DNA of 38,960 nucleotides from Kiloniellaceae bacterium. GTDB taxonomy: Bacteria > Pseudomonadota > Alphaproteobacteria > Kiloniellales > J153. Shown one piece after another: positions 30,395 through 38,960 of the stretch (position 1 is its first letter; each line of letters starts with the position of its first letter). The stretch is taken from the NCBI GenBank assembly GCA_021776055.1, contig JAJFGP010000045.1, forward strand, positions 1 to 38,960, read 5' to 3'. Position numbers and translations under genes: made by a program. The notes beneath the pieces were generated by a model. The model worked only from the letters and a program-made list of their open reading frames with translations. It was not told the DNA's origin and did no database searches.

Positions 30395-32986
30395 TCAGGC
30401 AGCCTGCACGATCTCGCCATTGATGACCAGACCGTTGCCGTCGGCGCTTACATCAACCGTATCGCCGTCGCCTATCTTGCCTTCCAGGATCAGACCGGCC
30501 AGGGAGTTCTGCAACTCGCGCTGGATGACACGCTTGAGCGGTCGGGCACCGTAGACCGGGTCATAGCCTCGCTCGGCCAGCCAGGCGCGGGCCTGACCGT
30601 CCAGGTTGAGGGTGATCTTGCGGTCGTCCAGCATGGCCGCCAGGCGGGCGATCTGGATGTCGACGATGCCGGTCATCTGCGCTCGGCTGAGCCGGTGGAA
30701 CAACAGAATCTCGTCCAGCCGGTTGAGGAACTCCGGGCGGAAGGCGGCGCGGACCACCTCCATGACCTGCTCACGCACGGCACCGCTGTCTTCGCCGTCC
30801 GGCTGCGACGCCAGAATGTCGCCGCCCAGATTCGACGTCATGATGATCAAGGTGTTGCGGAAATCCACGACCCGGCCGTGCCCATCCGTCAGGCGCCCAT
30901 CGTCGAGCACCTGCAACAGGATGTTGAAGACATCCGGGTGCGCCTTCTCGATCTCGTCGAACAGGATGACCTGGAAGGGCCGGCGGCGCACCGCCTCGGT
31001 CAGCGCCCCGCCCTCCTCATAACCAACATAGCCGGGCGGCGCGCCGATCATGCGGGCGACCGAATGCTTTTCCATATACTCCGACATATCCAGGCGAATC
31101 ATCGCGCCCTCGTCGTCGAACAGGAAACGGGCCAGGGCCTTGGTTAGCTCGGTCTTGCCGACCCCCGTGGGACCGAGAAACACAAACGATCCGATCGGCC
31201 GCTGCGGGTCCTGCAGGCCGGCCCGGGCGCGGCGCACCGCATTCGAGATGGCGACAATCGCCTCTTCCTGGCCGATGACCTTGGCGCGCAGAGCATCTTC
31301 CATGCTCAACAGCTTGTCGCGTTCGCCCTGTAGCATCTTGTCGACCGGCACCCCGGTCCAGCGCGAGACAATGCCGGCGATCTCGGCCTCGGTGACATCC
31401 TCGTTCAGCATGCCGCCGTGCCCGGCGTCCTCGGCCGTGGCCAACTTGCGCTCCAAATCGGGGATCATGCCGTAGGCCAATTCGCCGGCCCGCTCCAGCT
31501 TGCCTTCGCGTTGGGCGATCTCCAGCTCGCCGCGGGCATGGTCCAGCTCTTCCTTCAACTTCTGAGACCCCGCCAGGGTATCCTTCTCGGCCTGCCATTG
31601 GCTGGTCAGGGTTTCCGACTGTTTTTCGAGACCGCGAATTTCACCGACCAGTTTTTTCAACCGCTCCTTCGAGGCCTTGTCGCTTTCCTTTTGCAGGGCC
31701 GCTTGCTCGATCTTCAGTTGGATCAGCTTGCGGTCGATTTCGTCGATCTCTTCCGGTTTCGAATCGACCTCCATGCGCAGGCGGCTGGCCGCCTCGTCAA
31801 TCAGGTCGATGGCCTTGTCCGGCAGGAACCGGTCGGTGATGTAGCGGTTGCTCAAGGTGGCGGCGGCGACGATGGCCGCGTCGGTAATCCGCACGCCATG
31901 ATGCAGCTCATACTTCTCTTTCAGGCCACGCAGGATCGAGACCGTCTCCTCGACGCTCGGTTCGGCCACATAGACCGATTGGAAGCGGCGGGCGAGGGCC
32001 GCGTCCTTTTCGATGTGCTGGCGATACTCATCCAGGGTGGTGGCGCCGACACAATGCAGATCGCCGCGCGCCAAAGCCGGCTTGAGCATGTTGGAGGCAT
32101 CCATGGCGCCGTCCGCCTTGCCGGCACCGATCAGAGTGTGCAACTCGTCGATAAAGACGATGATCTCACCCTCGGCGGCGGAGATTTCCTGCAGGACGGC
32201 CTTCAAGCGCTCCTCGAACTCGCCGCGAAATTTGGCGCCGGCGACCATGGCCCCCAGGTCCAGCGCCATGAGGCGCCGGTTTTTCAGGCTTTCCGGCACG
32301 TCGCCGTTGACGATGCGCTGGGCCAGGCCTTCGACGATAGCGGTCTTGCCCACGCCTGGTTCACCGATTAGCACCGGGTTGTTCTTGGTCCGGCGTGAGA
32401 GAACCTGGATGGTGCGGCGAATTTCTTCGTCGCGGCCGATGACCGGGTCCAGCTTGCCCTCGCGGGCCACGGCGGTCAGATCGCGCGCGTATTTCTTCAG
32501 GGCGTCATAGTTTGCCTCGGCCGAGGCGCTGTCCGCCTTGCGGCCCTTGCGCAGATCGTTGATGGCGGCGTTCAGCGATTGCGCCGTCACACCTGCATCC
32601 GCCAAAACCCGCGCGGAGGCCGTGCCGCTGGCCATGGCCAGGGCGAGCAACAAGCGCTCGGCGGTGACAAAGCTATCACCGGCTTTCTGGGCGATCGTCT
32701 CGGCTTGCTCGAAGACGCGCGCCATTTCCGCGCCCAGGTATGCTTGGCCGGCGCCGGAGCCTTCGACTCGCGGCAGCTTGCCCAGCGCCGCATCGACCGC
32801 CTGCAAGGCCCGGCCCGCATCGCCACCGGCGGCGCTAATCAGGTTGGCCGCCAGGCCCTCGCTATCGTCAAGGAGCACCTTGAGCAAATGCTCCGGGGTG
32901 ATTTGCTGATGACCAAGGCGCAGAGCCGCTGTCTGGGCGGCCTGCACGAAACCGCGCGAACGCTCGGTAAATTTCTCGAAATCCAT
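30395..32986 (-). CDS. clpB: ATP-dependent chaperone ClpB
   Basis: [39 protein letters not shown]...[18 protein letters not shown]...[17 protein letters not shown]...; two AAA+ modules and middle domain. Confidence 0.98.
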   Translation of the reverse strand: MDFEKFTERSRGFVQAAQTAALRLGHQQITPEHLLKVLLDDSEGLAANLISAAGGDAGRALQAVDAALGKLPRVEGSGAGQAYLGAEMARVFEQAETIAQKAGDSFVTAERLLLALAMASGTASARVLADAGVTAQSLNAAINDLRKGRKADSASAEANYDALKKYARDLTAVAREGKLDPVIGRDEEIRRTIQVLSRRTKNNPVLIGEPGVGKTAIVEGLAQRIVNGDVPESLKNRRLMALDLGAMVAGAKFRGEFEERLKAVLQEISAAEGEIIVFIDELHTLIGAGKADGAMDASNMLKPALARGDLHCVGATTLDEYRQHIEKDAALARRFQSVYVAEPSVEETVSILRGLKEKYELHHGVRITDAAIVAAATLSNRYITDRFLPDKAIDLIDEAASRLRMEVDSKPEEIDEIDRKLIQLKIEQAALQKESDKASKERLKKLVGEIRGLEKQSETLTSQWQAEKDTLAGSQKLKEELDHARGELEIAQREGKLERAGELAYGMIPDLERKLATAEDAGHGGMLNEDVTEAEIAGIVSRWTGVPVDKMLQGERDKLLSMEDALRAKVIGQEEAIVAISNAVRRARAGLQDPQRPIGSFVFLGPTGVGKTELTKALARFLFDDEGAMIRLDMSEYMEKHSVARMIGAPPGYVGYEEGGALTEAVRRRPFQVILFDEIEKAHPDVFNILLQVLDDGRLTDGHGRVVDFRNTLIIMTSNLGGDILASQPDGEDSGAVREQVMEVVRAAFRPEFLNRLDEILLFHRLSRAQMTGIVDIQIARLAAMLDDRKITLNLDGQARAWLAERGYDPVYGARPLKRVIQRELQNSLAGLILEGKIGDGDTVDVSADGNGLVINGEIVQAA

Positions 32987-33088
32987 CTTCCCTCGCCCTC
33001 CTCGCCCGCACCCGCGCTAGGCAGCTTGCGGCCAACGATGCCTCAATTGAGCCCTACACCGCGTCCTAGTCTAGCGGCCCGCGGTGAA

Positions 33089-33117
33089 CGGCAGGTTGAT
33101 CAAGATCAGACCTGCCG
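33089..33117. repeat. Near-perfect inverted repeat (CGGCAGGTTGATC-AA-GATCAGACCTGCCG) in the divergent clpB/MOSC intergenic region
   Basis: Left arm 33089-33101, right arm 33104-33117; a single 1-nt bulge. Confidence 0.7.
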
Positions 33118-33230
33118 GAAGGCCCCCTCCAAGTTCGATATGGGGTGTTGCATTTAGGACACAAGGGCTGATTTCCGCGGCCTGGACAGACGGTTGACAT
33201 GGCCGGCTGCGGCTGGCTCCCTTGATCCTC

Positions 33231-34001
33231 ATGACCGATACAACCTCACGAATCGCCCATATCTACCGATACCCGGTCAAAGGCCTAAGTGCAGAATCCC
33301 TGCAGGAGGTGCATCTCAGCCCTGGCCAGGGCCTTCCGCACGACCGCCGGTTCGCCATTGCTCATGGTGCTACCCGCTTTGACCGGAAGGCTCCGCAATG
33401 GCTGCCCAAGACCAATTTTCTCATGCTCATGCGAGACGAGAAATTAGCACAGCTTAGCGTGGCTTTCGCGCCAGAGACCGGCATGCTGACCATAAGCCGC
33501 GGTGGAAAACCAGTGGTCCAGGCCAAGGCCGACGAGCCCATGGGTCAGACGCTGATCGGTCAGTTCTTCGCCGGCTTCATGGGCGATGCGGCCCGCGGCA
33601 CGCCACGCCTGCTGGAGGCCGCCGGGCACATGTTCAGTGACGTGCGGGAAAAATATATCTCGCTGATCAATCTGGCCAGCGTGCAGGATTTGGAACGGGT
33701 CGTCCGCCAGCCCGTAGACCCCTTGCGCTTCCGCGCCAACATTTACCTAACGGACACGCCGGCGTGGAGCGAGTTTTCCTGGGTTGGGTGCGAGTTTGCC
33801 ATCGGTGACACACGCCTGCGCGTCACTAAGAAAATCGAACGATGCGGGGCTACTAACGTCGACCCTGAAACAGCGGCGCGCGACATGAATATCCCGCGCG
33901 CACTACAGCAGGGTTTCGGGCACGTGGATATGGGCATCTATGCGGAGGTGCTGCACGGCGGCGACATCGCTACCGGCGATACCATCACGGTCCCGGCGTA
34001 G
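33231..34001 (+). CDS. MOSC domain-containing protein
   Basis: MTDTTSRIAHIYRYPVKGLSAESLQEVHLSPGQGLPHDRRFAIAH...RCGATNVDPETAARDMNIPRALQQGFGHVDMGIYAEVLHGGDIATGDTITV; MOSC N-terminal and C-terminal motifs. Confidence 0.93.
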   Translation: MTDTTSRIAHIYRYPVKGLSAESLQEVHLSPGQGLPHDRRFAIAHGATRFDRKAPQWLPKTNFLMLMRDEKLAQLSVAFAPETGMLTISRGGKPVVQAKADEPMGQTLIGQFFAGFMGDAARGTPRLLEAAGHMFSDVREKYISLINLASVQDLERVVRQPVDPLRFRANIYLTDTPAWSEFSWVGCEFAIGDTRLRVTKKIERCGATNVDPETAARDMNIPRALQQGFGHVDMGIYAEVLHGGDIATGDTITVPA

Positions 34002-34019
34002 ACCTGTAACCGGCGTCGT

Positions 34020-34709
34020 TTAGACGCTAACAGGCTCGCAATCGCCGCCGTTCGCTTTCGGCTGTGCGTCTGCGTTGTCCGATGCCCCGTTGTCCGATTG
34101 GGGCGCCGCGCCATTGCCCGTAACATTCTCCGCTACGGGTGCCGCCGGCGCTGTCCGCCGCGGCTGCCGGCCACCCCGATTCTCCGACCGTGCGGGCTTT
34201 GGGGGCGCGGGCTTTGGGGGCGCGGGCTGTGGTGATGCTTCCTGGCCATTGGCTGCCGGCGCTACCGGCGTCACCGGCGTCACCGGCTGCTGGCCGTTCC
34301 GAGCCCCGCCCGTCTGTTGGCCACCTTCTTGTCGGGCACCTTCATGACGGGTGTTTTCATGAGGAGCGCGATCCTGTCGGCCACCATCTCGCCGGTTATC
34401 GTCACGTCGGTTATCTTCGCTGCCGCGATCTTGCCGCGCTTGACCGTTCTGCTGTGGATCGGTGCTGGAATTAAGAACGCGGAAATAGTGTTCCGCGTAT
34501 TGATAGTAGGTCTCGGCGGCGACACGGTCGCTCGCCGAAACAGCATCCCGGGCCATGGCCAGGTACCGCTCGTAGACCTGGTGGGCATTGCCCCGAACGC
34601 GACCCTCGGGCCCGCTGCTATCGAAGTTATTCGGCCGTGACGGGCCGCTGTGTTGTTGTTTTCTGTTCGGCCTACCGCGCGGCCGACGCCCATTCGATAC
34701 TGGTTTCAT
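34020..34709 (-). CDS. DUF4167 domain-containing protein
   Basis: GRRPRGRPNRKQQHSGPSRPNNFDSSGPEGRVRGNAHQVYERYLAMARDAVSASDRVAAETYYQYAEHYFRVLNS; characteristic alphaproteobacterial DUF4167 N-terminus and low-complexity C-terminus. Confidence 0.93.
   Translation of the reverse strand: MKPVSNGRRPRGRPNRKQQHSGPSRPNNFDSSGPEGRVRGNAHQVYERYLAMARDAVSASDRVAAETYYQYAEHYFRVLNSSTDPQQNGQARQDRGSEDNRRDDNRRDGGRQDRAPHENTRHEGARQEGGQQTGGARNGQQPVTPVTPVAPAANGQEASPQPAPPKPAPPKPARSENRGGRQPRRTAPAAPVAENVTGNGAAPQSDNGASDNADAQPKANGGDCEPVSV
34192..34221. repeat. 15-bp tandem repeat (GCGGGCTTTGGGGGC x2) in the DUF4167 low-complexity tail
   Basis: Exact copies at 34192-34206 and 34207-34221; encode APPKP-type repeats on the reverse strand. 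Confidence 0.85.
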
Positions 34710-34739
34710 GAACCACTTGCTTCTAATTGTTTAGTTATC

Positions 34740-34895
34740 TTGCTTGCGCCTTCTAAGCATCGCCAAACTGGCGAGCGCGCGAGCACCTTGCCACAGACAC
34801 AAAATTGGGAGTCGTGGGGCGTCCTCTACGGACGCTGGAGCCATAGGCTCAACACCTCCAACTTAGAGAGGAACCAGCCGCATTCCAACTATTAT
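34740..34895 (-). ncRNA. Candidate structured RNA / structured 5' UTR between prmC and DUF4167
   Basis: Three strong hairpins in about 90 nt: TCGCCA/TGGCGA (34760-34774), GCGTCC/GGACGC (34819-34835), GAGCC/GGCTC (34838-34850). Strand inferred from neighbouring genes. Confidence 0.4.
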
Positions 34896-34900
34896 TTTCG

Positions 34901-35791
34901 CTAATCCACAGGCCGGGCGGCATTTCCGGCCAGAAGACAACGCCAGTTTCCTGCCAAATCCCGCTCGCGGCCGAATTCCGCCAAACCGGCGGCACGTAGC
35001 AGCGTTTCCACGGTATTGATCTGTGTCGTCCCTATTTCCAGCGCGGCGAGCCCTCCAGGGGCCATCAGCCGGGCAATCTCCGGGGCCAAGGCACGGTAGG
35101 CATCGAGGCCATCCGGGCCGCCGGCCAGCGCCAGGGGCGGATCAAAATCCTGCACTTCGAGCGCGAGATCGGGTAATTCGCCTGAAAGTATATAAGGCGG
35201 ATTACTAACAATTACTTGCCAGGCGCCCCCCAGGGCCGCACCCCAGGGCGCACAGAGAAAATCCGCCCGCCTGCCTAAGCCGAGAGCCGCCGCGTTTTCG
35301 CGCGCAACCTTTAGCGCTGCCTCCGAGATATCCACACCCAGACCGCGCGCCGCCGGCAGTTCGCTAAGCAACGCCAATAGCAAACAACCGCTGCCGGTAC
35401 CTAGATCGAGAATATCCAGCGGCGCGGTGCGATCGCCGAGGCGCGTAAGAACGGCTTCGACCAGGGTCTCGCTATCGGGCCTGGGATCCAGGGTATCGCA
35501 TGTAATCTTGAACGGCAGACTCCAAAATTCCCGCGTCCCGAGGATACGCGAGACCGGTTCGCGCCCCGCCCGGCGATCGAGCAAGACCTCGAACGCCGAC
35601 CGCTCGACCGCATCGAGGCGCCGCTCCGGCCGCAGCCGCAGCATATCCGGATCGGCCCCGAGTGCTGTGGCCAGAAGCAGCAGGGCATCGCGCCGCCCCG
35701 CCTCCACCCCGGCCTCGCGCAAGCGCGCCGCGCCGGTGGCCAGGGCCTGCGCTACGGTATCGTTATCTTCCTTGCTTGCCAGCGCCGTCAT
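34901..35791 (-). CDS. prmC: Peptide chain release factor N(5)-glutamine methyltransferase
   Basis: [22 protein letters not shown]...VSNPPYI (NPPY motif); overlaps prfA by 4 nt. Confidence 0.96.
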   Translation of the reverse strand: MTALASKEDNDTVAQALATGAARLREAGVEAGRRDALLLLATALGADPDMLRLRPERRLDAVERSAFEVLLDRRAGREPVSRILGTREFWSLPFKITCDTLDPRPDSETLVEAVLTRLGDRTAPLDILDLGTGSGCLLLALLSELPAARGLGVDISEAALKVARENAAALGLGRRADFLCAPWGAALGGAWQVIVSNPPYILSGELPDLALEVQDFDPPLALAGGPDGLDAYRALAPEIARLMAPGGLAALEIGTTQINTVETLLRAAGLAEFGRERDLAGNWRCLLAGNAARPVD

Positions 35792-36864
35792 TGCATCGCC
35801 GCCAGGCGCGCGGCTTGATCCTCGGCGATGAGGGCATCGACGAACTCGTCCAATCCTTCACCAATCATGATCCGGTCCAGCTTGTAGAGGGTCAGATTGA
35901 TACGGTGGTCCGAAACTCGCCCCTGCGGAAAATTGTAGGTGCGGATGCGCTCGGAGCGGTCGCCGCTGCCCACTTGGCTACGCCGCGTCGCCGCCAGCTT
36001 GTCTTCCTGCTCCTGGCGCATGCGGTCATAGAGGCGGGCAAGCAGTACCTTCATGGCCTTGGCCCGGTTCTTGTGTTGCGATTTTTCGTCCTGGCACTGC
36101 ACGACAATGCCGCTGGGCATGTGCGTGATGCGCACGGCACTGTCGGTGGTATTCACATGCTGTCCGCCCGCGCCCTGCGACCGGTAGGTGTCGATTCGCA
36201 GATCCTTCTCTTCGACATGCACGTCCACGTCTTCGGCCTCGGGCAGCACCGCGATGGTCGCCGTCGAGGTATGAATGCGTCCACTGGATTCGGTCGTCGG
36301 CACGCGCTGTACCCGATGCACACCGGATTCGAACTTCAGCCGGGCGAACACCCCGGCGCCGGAAATGAGCGCGCTGCCTTCCTTGCAGCCGCCGATTTCC
36401 GTATCGCTGTAGGCCAGCGTCTCGAAGCGCCAACCGCGCGCCTCGGCATAGCGTTGATACATACGAAACAGATCGGCGGCGAACAGCGCCGCTTCATCGC
36501 CGCCCGTACCGGGGCGCACCTCCAGGATCGCGTTGCGCTGATCCGCCTCGTCCTTCGGCAGAAGCTGTAGCATGACCTGGCGCTCAAGCGTGGGCAGGCG
36601 GGTGTTCAACTCGTTGCGCTCGCTTTCCGCCAGCTTGCGCATTTCGGCATCGGTATCGTCCGCTGAGATCATATCGGTGAGGTCGCGCAACTCGCTCTGC
36701 GCCTCGCGCAGTTCCGTGATGCTTTCCACCGTCGTCGTGAGATCGGCGTATTCCCGCAGCATGCGCGTATAGTCGGCGGAGCCGGGTTGCTCGTGACTCG
36801 CGACACGGGCGCTCAGCTCGTCATAGCGGCGCAGCACACGATCCAGGTTTTCGTCCAAGTTCAC
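35788..36864 (-). CDS. prfA: Peptide chain release factor 1 (GTG start)
   Basis: [53 protein letters not shown] motif and RF1 codon-recognition region. Confidence 0.97.
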   Translation of the reverse strand: MNLDENLDRVLRRYDELSARVASHEQPGSADYTRMLREYADLTTTVESITELREAQSELRDLTDMISADDTDAEMRKLAESERNELNTRLPTLERQVMLQLLPKDEADQRNAILEVRPGTGGDEAALFAADLFRMYQRYAEARGWRFETLAYSDTEIGGCKEGSALISGAGVFARLKFESGVHRVQRVPTTESSGRIHTSTATIAVLPEAEDVDVHVEEKDLRIDTYRSQGAGGQHVNTTDSAVRITHMPSGIVVQCQDEKSQHKNRAKAMKVLLARLYDRMRQEQEDKLAATRRSQVGSGDRSERIRTYNFPQGRVSDHRINLTLYKLDRIMIGEGLDEFVDALIAEDQAARLAAMQ

Positions 36865-38135
36865 CTGTCTTCTTCTCCACTTTGATCAAGTTTGAACAGG
36901 CGGCGCAGGGCCGCGTCCAAATCCGTATCCGTATTCGCGTCCGCCGCCGCCTTGCGCAAAATCTCTGACGGATCGTGCAGTAGCCGGTTCAGGAGCAAAC
37001 GCGTCGCTTCATCGGGGCTAAGCCGCGAATCCGCCAGCACCTCGGCCCGCATGGCCTCGAACCGGCGGCGCAGCGCGGTTACGGAGGGCCCGGCGCCACG
37101 TTCGGCGCGACGCCGCTGAAACGCGGCGATCTCGTCATCCAGGATACGCCAGGCCGCGGCGGTGGCCGCTTCGCGCGTCGCCTTACCTTGCCGCGCCACC
37201 CGTTCCAAATCCGTCAAGTCAAACACGAAAGCGGCGTCAAGCTGAGCCACCGCCGGGTCGATATCGCCGGGCAGGGCAGCATCGATGAAGAATATCGCTT
37301 CGCGCCGGCGCCGTTTCAATGCCGTTTCGGCCAATTGGGCGGTAACCGCGTAACGCCCGGTGCCCACGGCAGAGACAACAATATCGGCGCCGGCCAAGGC
37401 ATCGCCAAGCTCCTCCCAAGGACGGAAATGGCAATCCAAGCGCCGCGCCGCCGCTTCACTGCGGGCAACGGATGTGTGCACGACCACCAGATCGCCGATA
37501 CCCGCATCCTTGAGCTCGGCAGCCAGGAACTCGCCCATTTCCCCCAAGCCAATCAGCAAGCCGGTGCGCCGCCCCAGATCGCCGTGAACATCGCGGGCAA
37601 CAAGCGTCGCCGAGGCGGCGATGGAAACCGGTTGCTGCGCCAACGGCGTTTCACCACGCACCCGTTTGGCGGCGCCATAGGCGGCCTGCAAAACCGGCTC
37701 GATGGTAGGGCCGATCAGCCCCGCTGCCGCTGCCTGCCGGTGGCACTCCTTTATCTGGCCAAGAACCTGCGGCTCACCGACCACCTGGCTATCCAGCGAG
37801 GCGGCCACGGCAAAGATGTGCCGGGCGGCTGCGTCGCCCCGATGACAGTAAACCTGCTCGCGCAACTCGGCCGTCTCGACGCCCGTCTCGCGGGCCAGCA
37901 GGTCAAGAAACACGGTGACCGGGTCGGGCTCGCCCGCCGCCGCCCACAACTCCATCCGTTCGCAGGTCGCCACCGCCATACATTCGGCAATACCCGACTC
38001 GCGCACGATCGCGAGCAACGCCGCCTGATCCGGCTCGCTGGCGAACAACCGCTCGCGCAGCACCGCCGACGCAGAGCGGCCGCTGATGCCGACCGCAACA
38101 AGGGATGTGTGCGATTCCACGGCCACCTGGGCCAA
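36861..38135 (-). CDS. hemA: Glutamyl-tRNA reductase (C5 pathway), slightly divergent
   Basis: ATCERMELW (catalytic Cys), [54 protein letters not shown]; 4-nt overlap with prfA. The annotated first codon is TTG; a nearby GTG may be the true start. Confidence 0.9.
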   Translation of the reverse strand: MAQVAVESHTSLVAVGISGRSASAVLRERLFASEPDQAALLAIVRESGIAECMAVATCERMELWAAAGEPDPVTVFLDLLARETGVETAELREQVYCHRGDAAARHIFAVAASLDSQVVGEPQVLGQIKECHRQAAAAGLIGPTIEPVLQAAYGAAKRVRGETPLAQQPVSIAASATLVARDVHGDLGRRTGLLIGLGEMGEFLAAELKDAGIGDLVVVHTSVARSEAAARRLDCHFRPWEELGDALAGADIVVSAVGTGRYAVTAQLAETALKRRRREAIFFIDAALPGDIDPAVAQLDAAFVFDLTDLERVARQGKATREAATAAAWRILDDEIAAFQRRRAERGAGPSVTALRRRFEAMRAEVLADSRLSPDEATRLLLNRLLHDPSEILRKAAADANTDTDLDAALRRLFKLDQSGEEDR

Positions 38136-38144
38136 CGTTCCTAG

Positions 38145-38960
38145 CTAACGGAACCGGGCCAGGTGCTCGCTCAACGCATCTAGGGAGACGAGCTCCTGTT
38201 CACCGGAATCGAGGTCGCGGACCGTAGCGGCGTTGCCGGCCAATTCATCCTCGCCCAGGATGACGGCGGCGCGCGCGCCCACCTTGTTGGCCCGGCGCAT
38301 ACGTTTTTTCAGGTTGCCGGAGAAGCCCAGATCGACCGCGAACCCGGCCTGGCGCAACGCCTGGACAATGCGCAGGGCCCTGCTCTCCGCCGCATCACCC
38401 ATGGGAACCATGGCAATGGGCCGCGGCGCTGGTTCTTCGGACATCAGCATGGTCAGCCGCTCGATACCCGCCGCCCAGCCAACACCAGGCGTCGGCGGGC
38501 CGCCGAGTAGCTCCACCAATCCGTCATATCGGCCACCGCCGAGAACCGATGCCTGCGCGCCCAGATCCTCGGTGGTGAACTCGAAGATACTGTGGGTGTA
38601 GTAGTCGAGGCCGCGCACCAGTTGCGGGTTTTGCCGATAGGCAATCCCCAACTCATCGAGCCCTTCGGTCACCGCCGCGAAAAAGTCGCGGCTGGCCTGA
38701 TTCAGATACTCGCTCAACGCGGGTGCCCCTGCCGCTACCTTGCGGTCACCCGCGTCTTTCGAGTCCAGGATGCGCAACGGATTGCGTGCCAGGCGCTCAA
38801 CGCTCTCGGCCGAGAGTTTGTCTTTGTGATCGGAAAAATAGGCAACCAGAACGTCGCGATACGCCTTGCGGCTTTCGGGATCGCCGAGGGTGTTGATTTC
38901 CAGCTGCGTGCGCCCAAGCACACCGATCTCCGCCAGAATATCGACGCCAAGGGAAATCAT
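38145..38960 (-). CDS. hisS: Histidyl-tRNA synthetase, C-terminal part (N-terminus beyond window)
   Basis: INTLGDPESRKAYRDVLVAYF...QLVRGLDYYTHSIFEFTTEDLGAQASVLGGGRYDGLVELLGGPPTPGVGWAAGIERL; HisRS motifs. Confidence 0.97.
   Translation of the reverse strand: MISLGVDILAEIGVLGRTQLEINTLGDPESRKAYRDVLVAYFSDHKDKLSAESVERLARNPLRILDSKDAGDRKVAAGAPALSEYLNQASRDFFAAVTEGLDELGIAYRQNPQLVRGLDYYTHSIFEFTTEDLGAQASVLGGGRYDGLVELLGGPPTPGVGWAAGIERLTMLMSEEPAPRPIAMVPMGDAAESRALRIVQALRQAGFAVDLGFSGNLKKRMRRANKVGARAAVILGEDELAGNAATVRDLDSGEQELVSLDALSEHLARFR

Noticed and set aside
31418-32371. 317-aa + strand ORF opposite clpB
   Set aside because: Antisense shadow of clpB.

Overview
GC-rich bacterial chromosomal window, most likely from an alphaproteobacterium (inference: a DUF4167 gene plus a hisS/prfA/prmC/clpB neighbourhood). 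Most of it is ordinary housekeeping or metabolism: msrP (truncated), an EF-G-like GTPase next to an encapsulated-ferritin-like protein, aminotransferase, tartrate/isopropylmalate dehydrogenase family, gamma-glutamyltransferase, a TetR/RND/LolA-like/outer-membrane-barrel/patatin envelope cluster, tdh-kbl, a peptidoglycan-binding/TPR protein, an orphan substrate-binding protein, MFS, tryptophan 2,3-dioxygenase plus kynureninase-like enzyme, PhoX, creatininase family, M23 peptidase, DUF3291, clpB, MOSC, DUF4167, prmC, prfA, glutamyl-tRNA reductase and hisS (truncated). The best candidate for an undescribed system is an AT-rich two-gene island at about 27.94-29.63 kb. It encodes a protein with an apparent PUA/EVE-like (Mrr-N-terminal-like) region and a C-terminal TM segment, translationally coupled (TAATG) to a small TM/coiled-coil protein, and may be a membrane-linked defence module. 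Other points of interest are an encapsulated-ferritin-like gene without encapsulin, a multi-hairpin intergenic element upstream of DUF4167, a C5-pathway glutamyl-tRNA reductase in an alphaproteobacterial context, and paired TetR-type operators. All calls are from reading the sequence; no database search was run.
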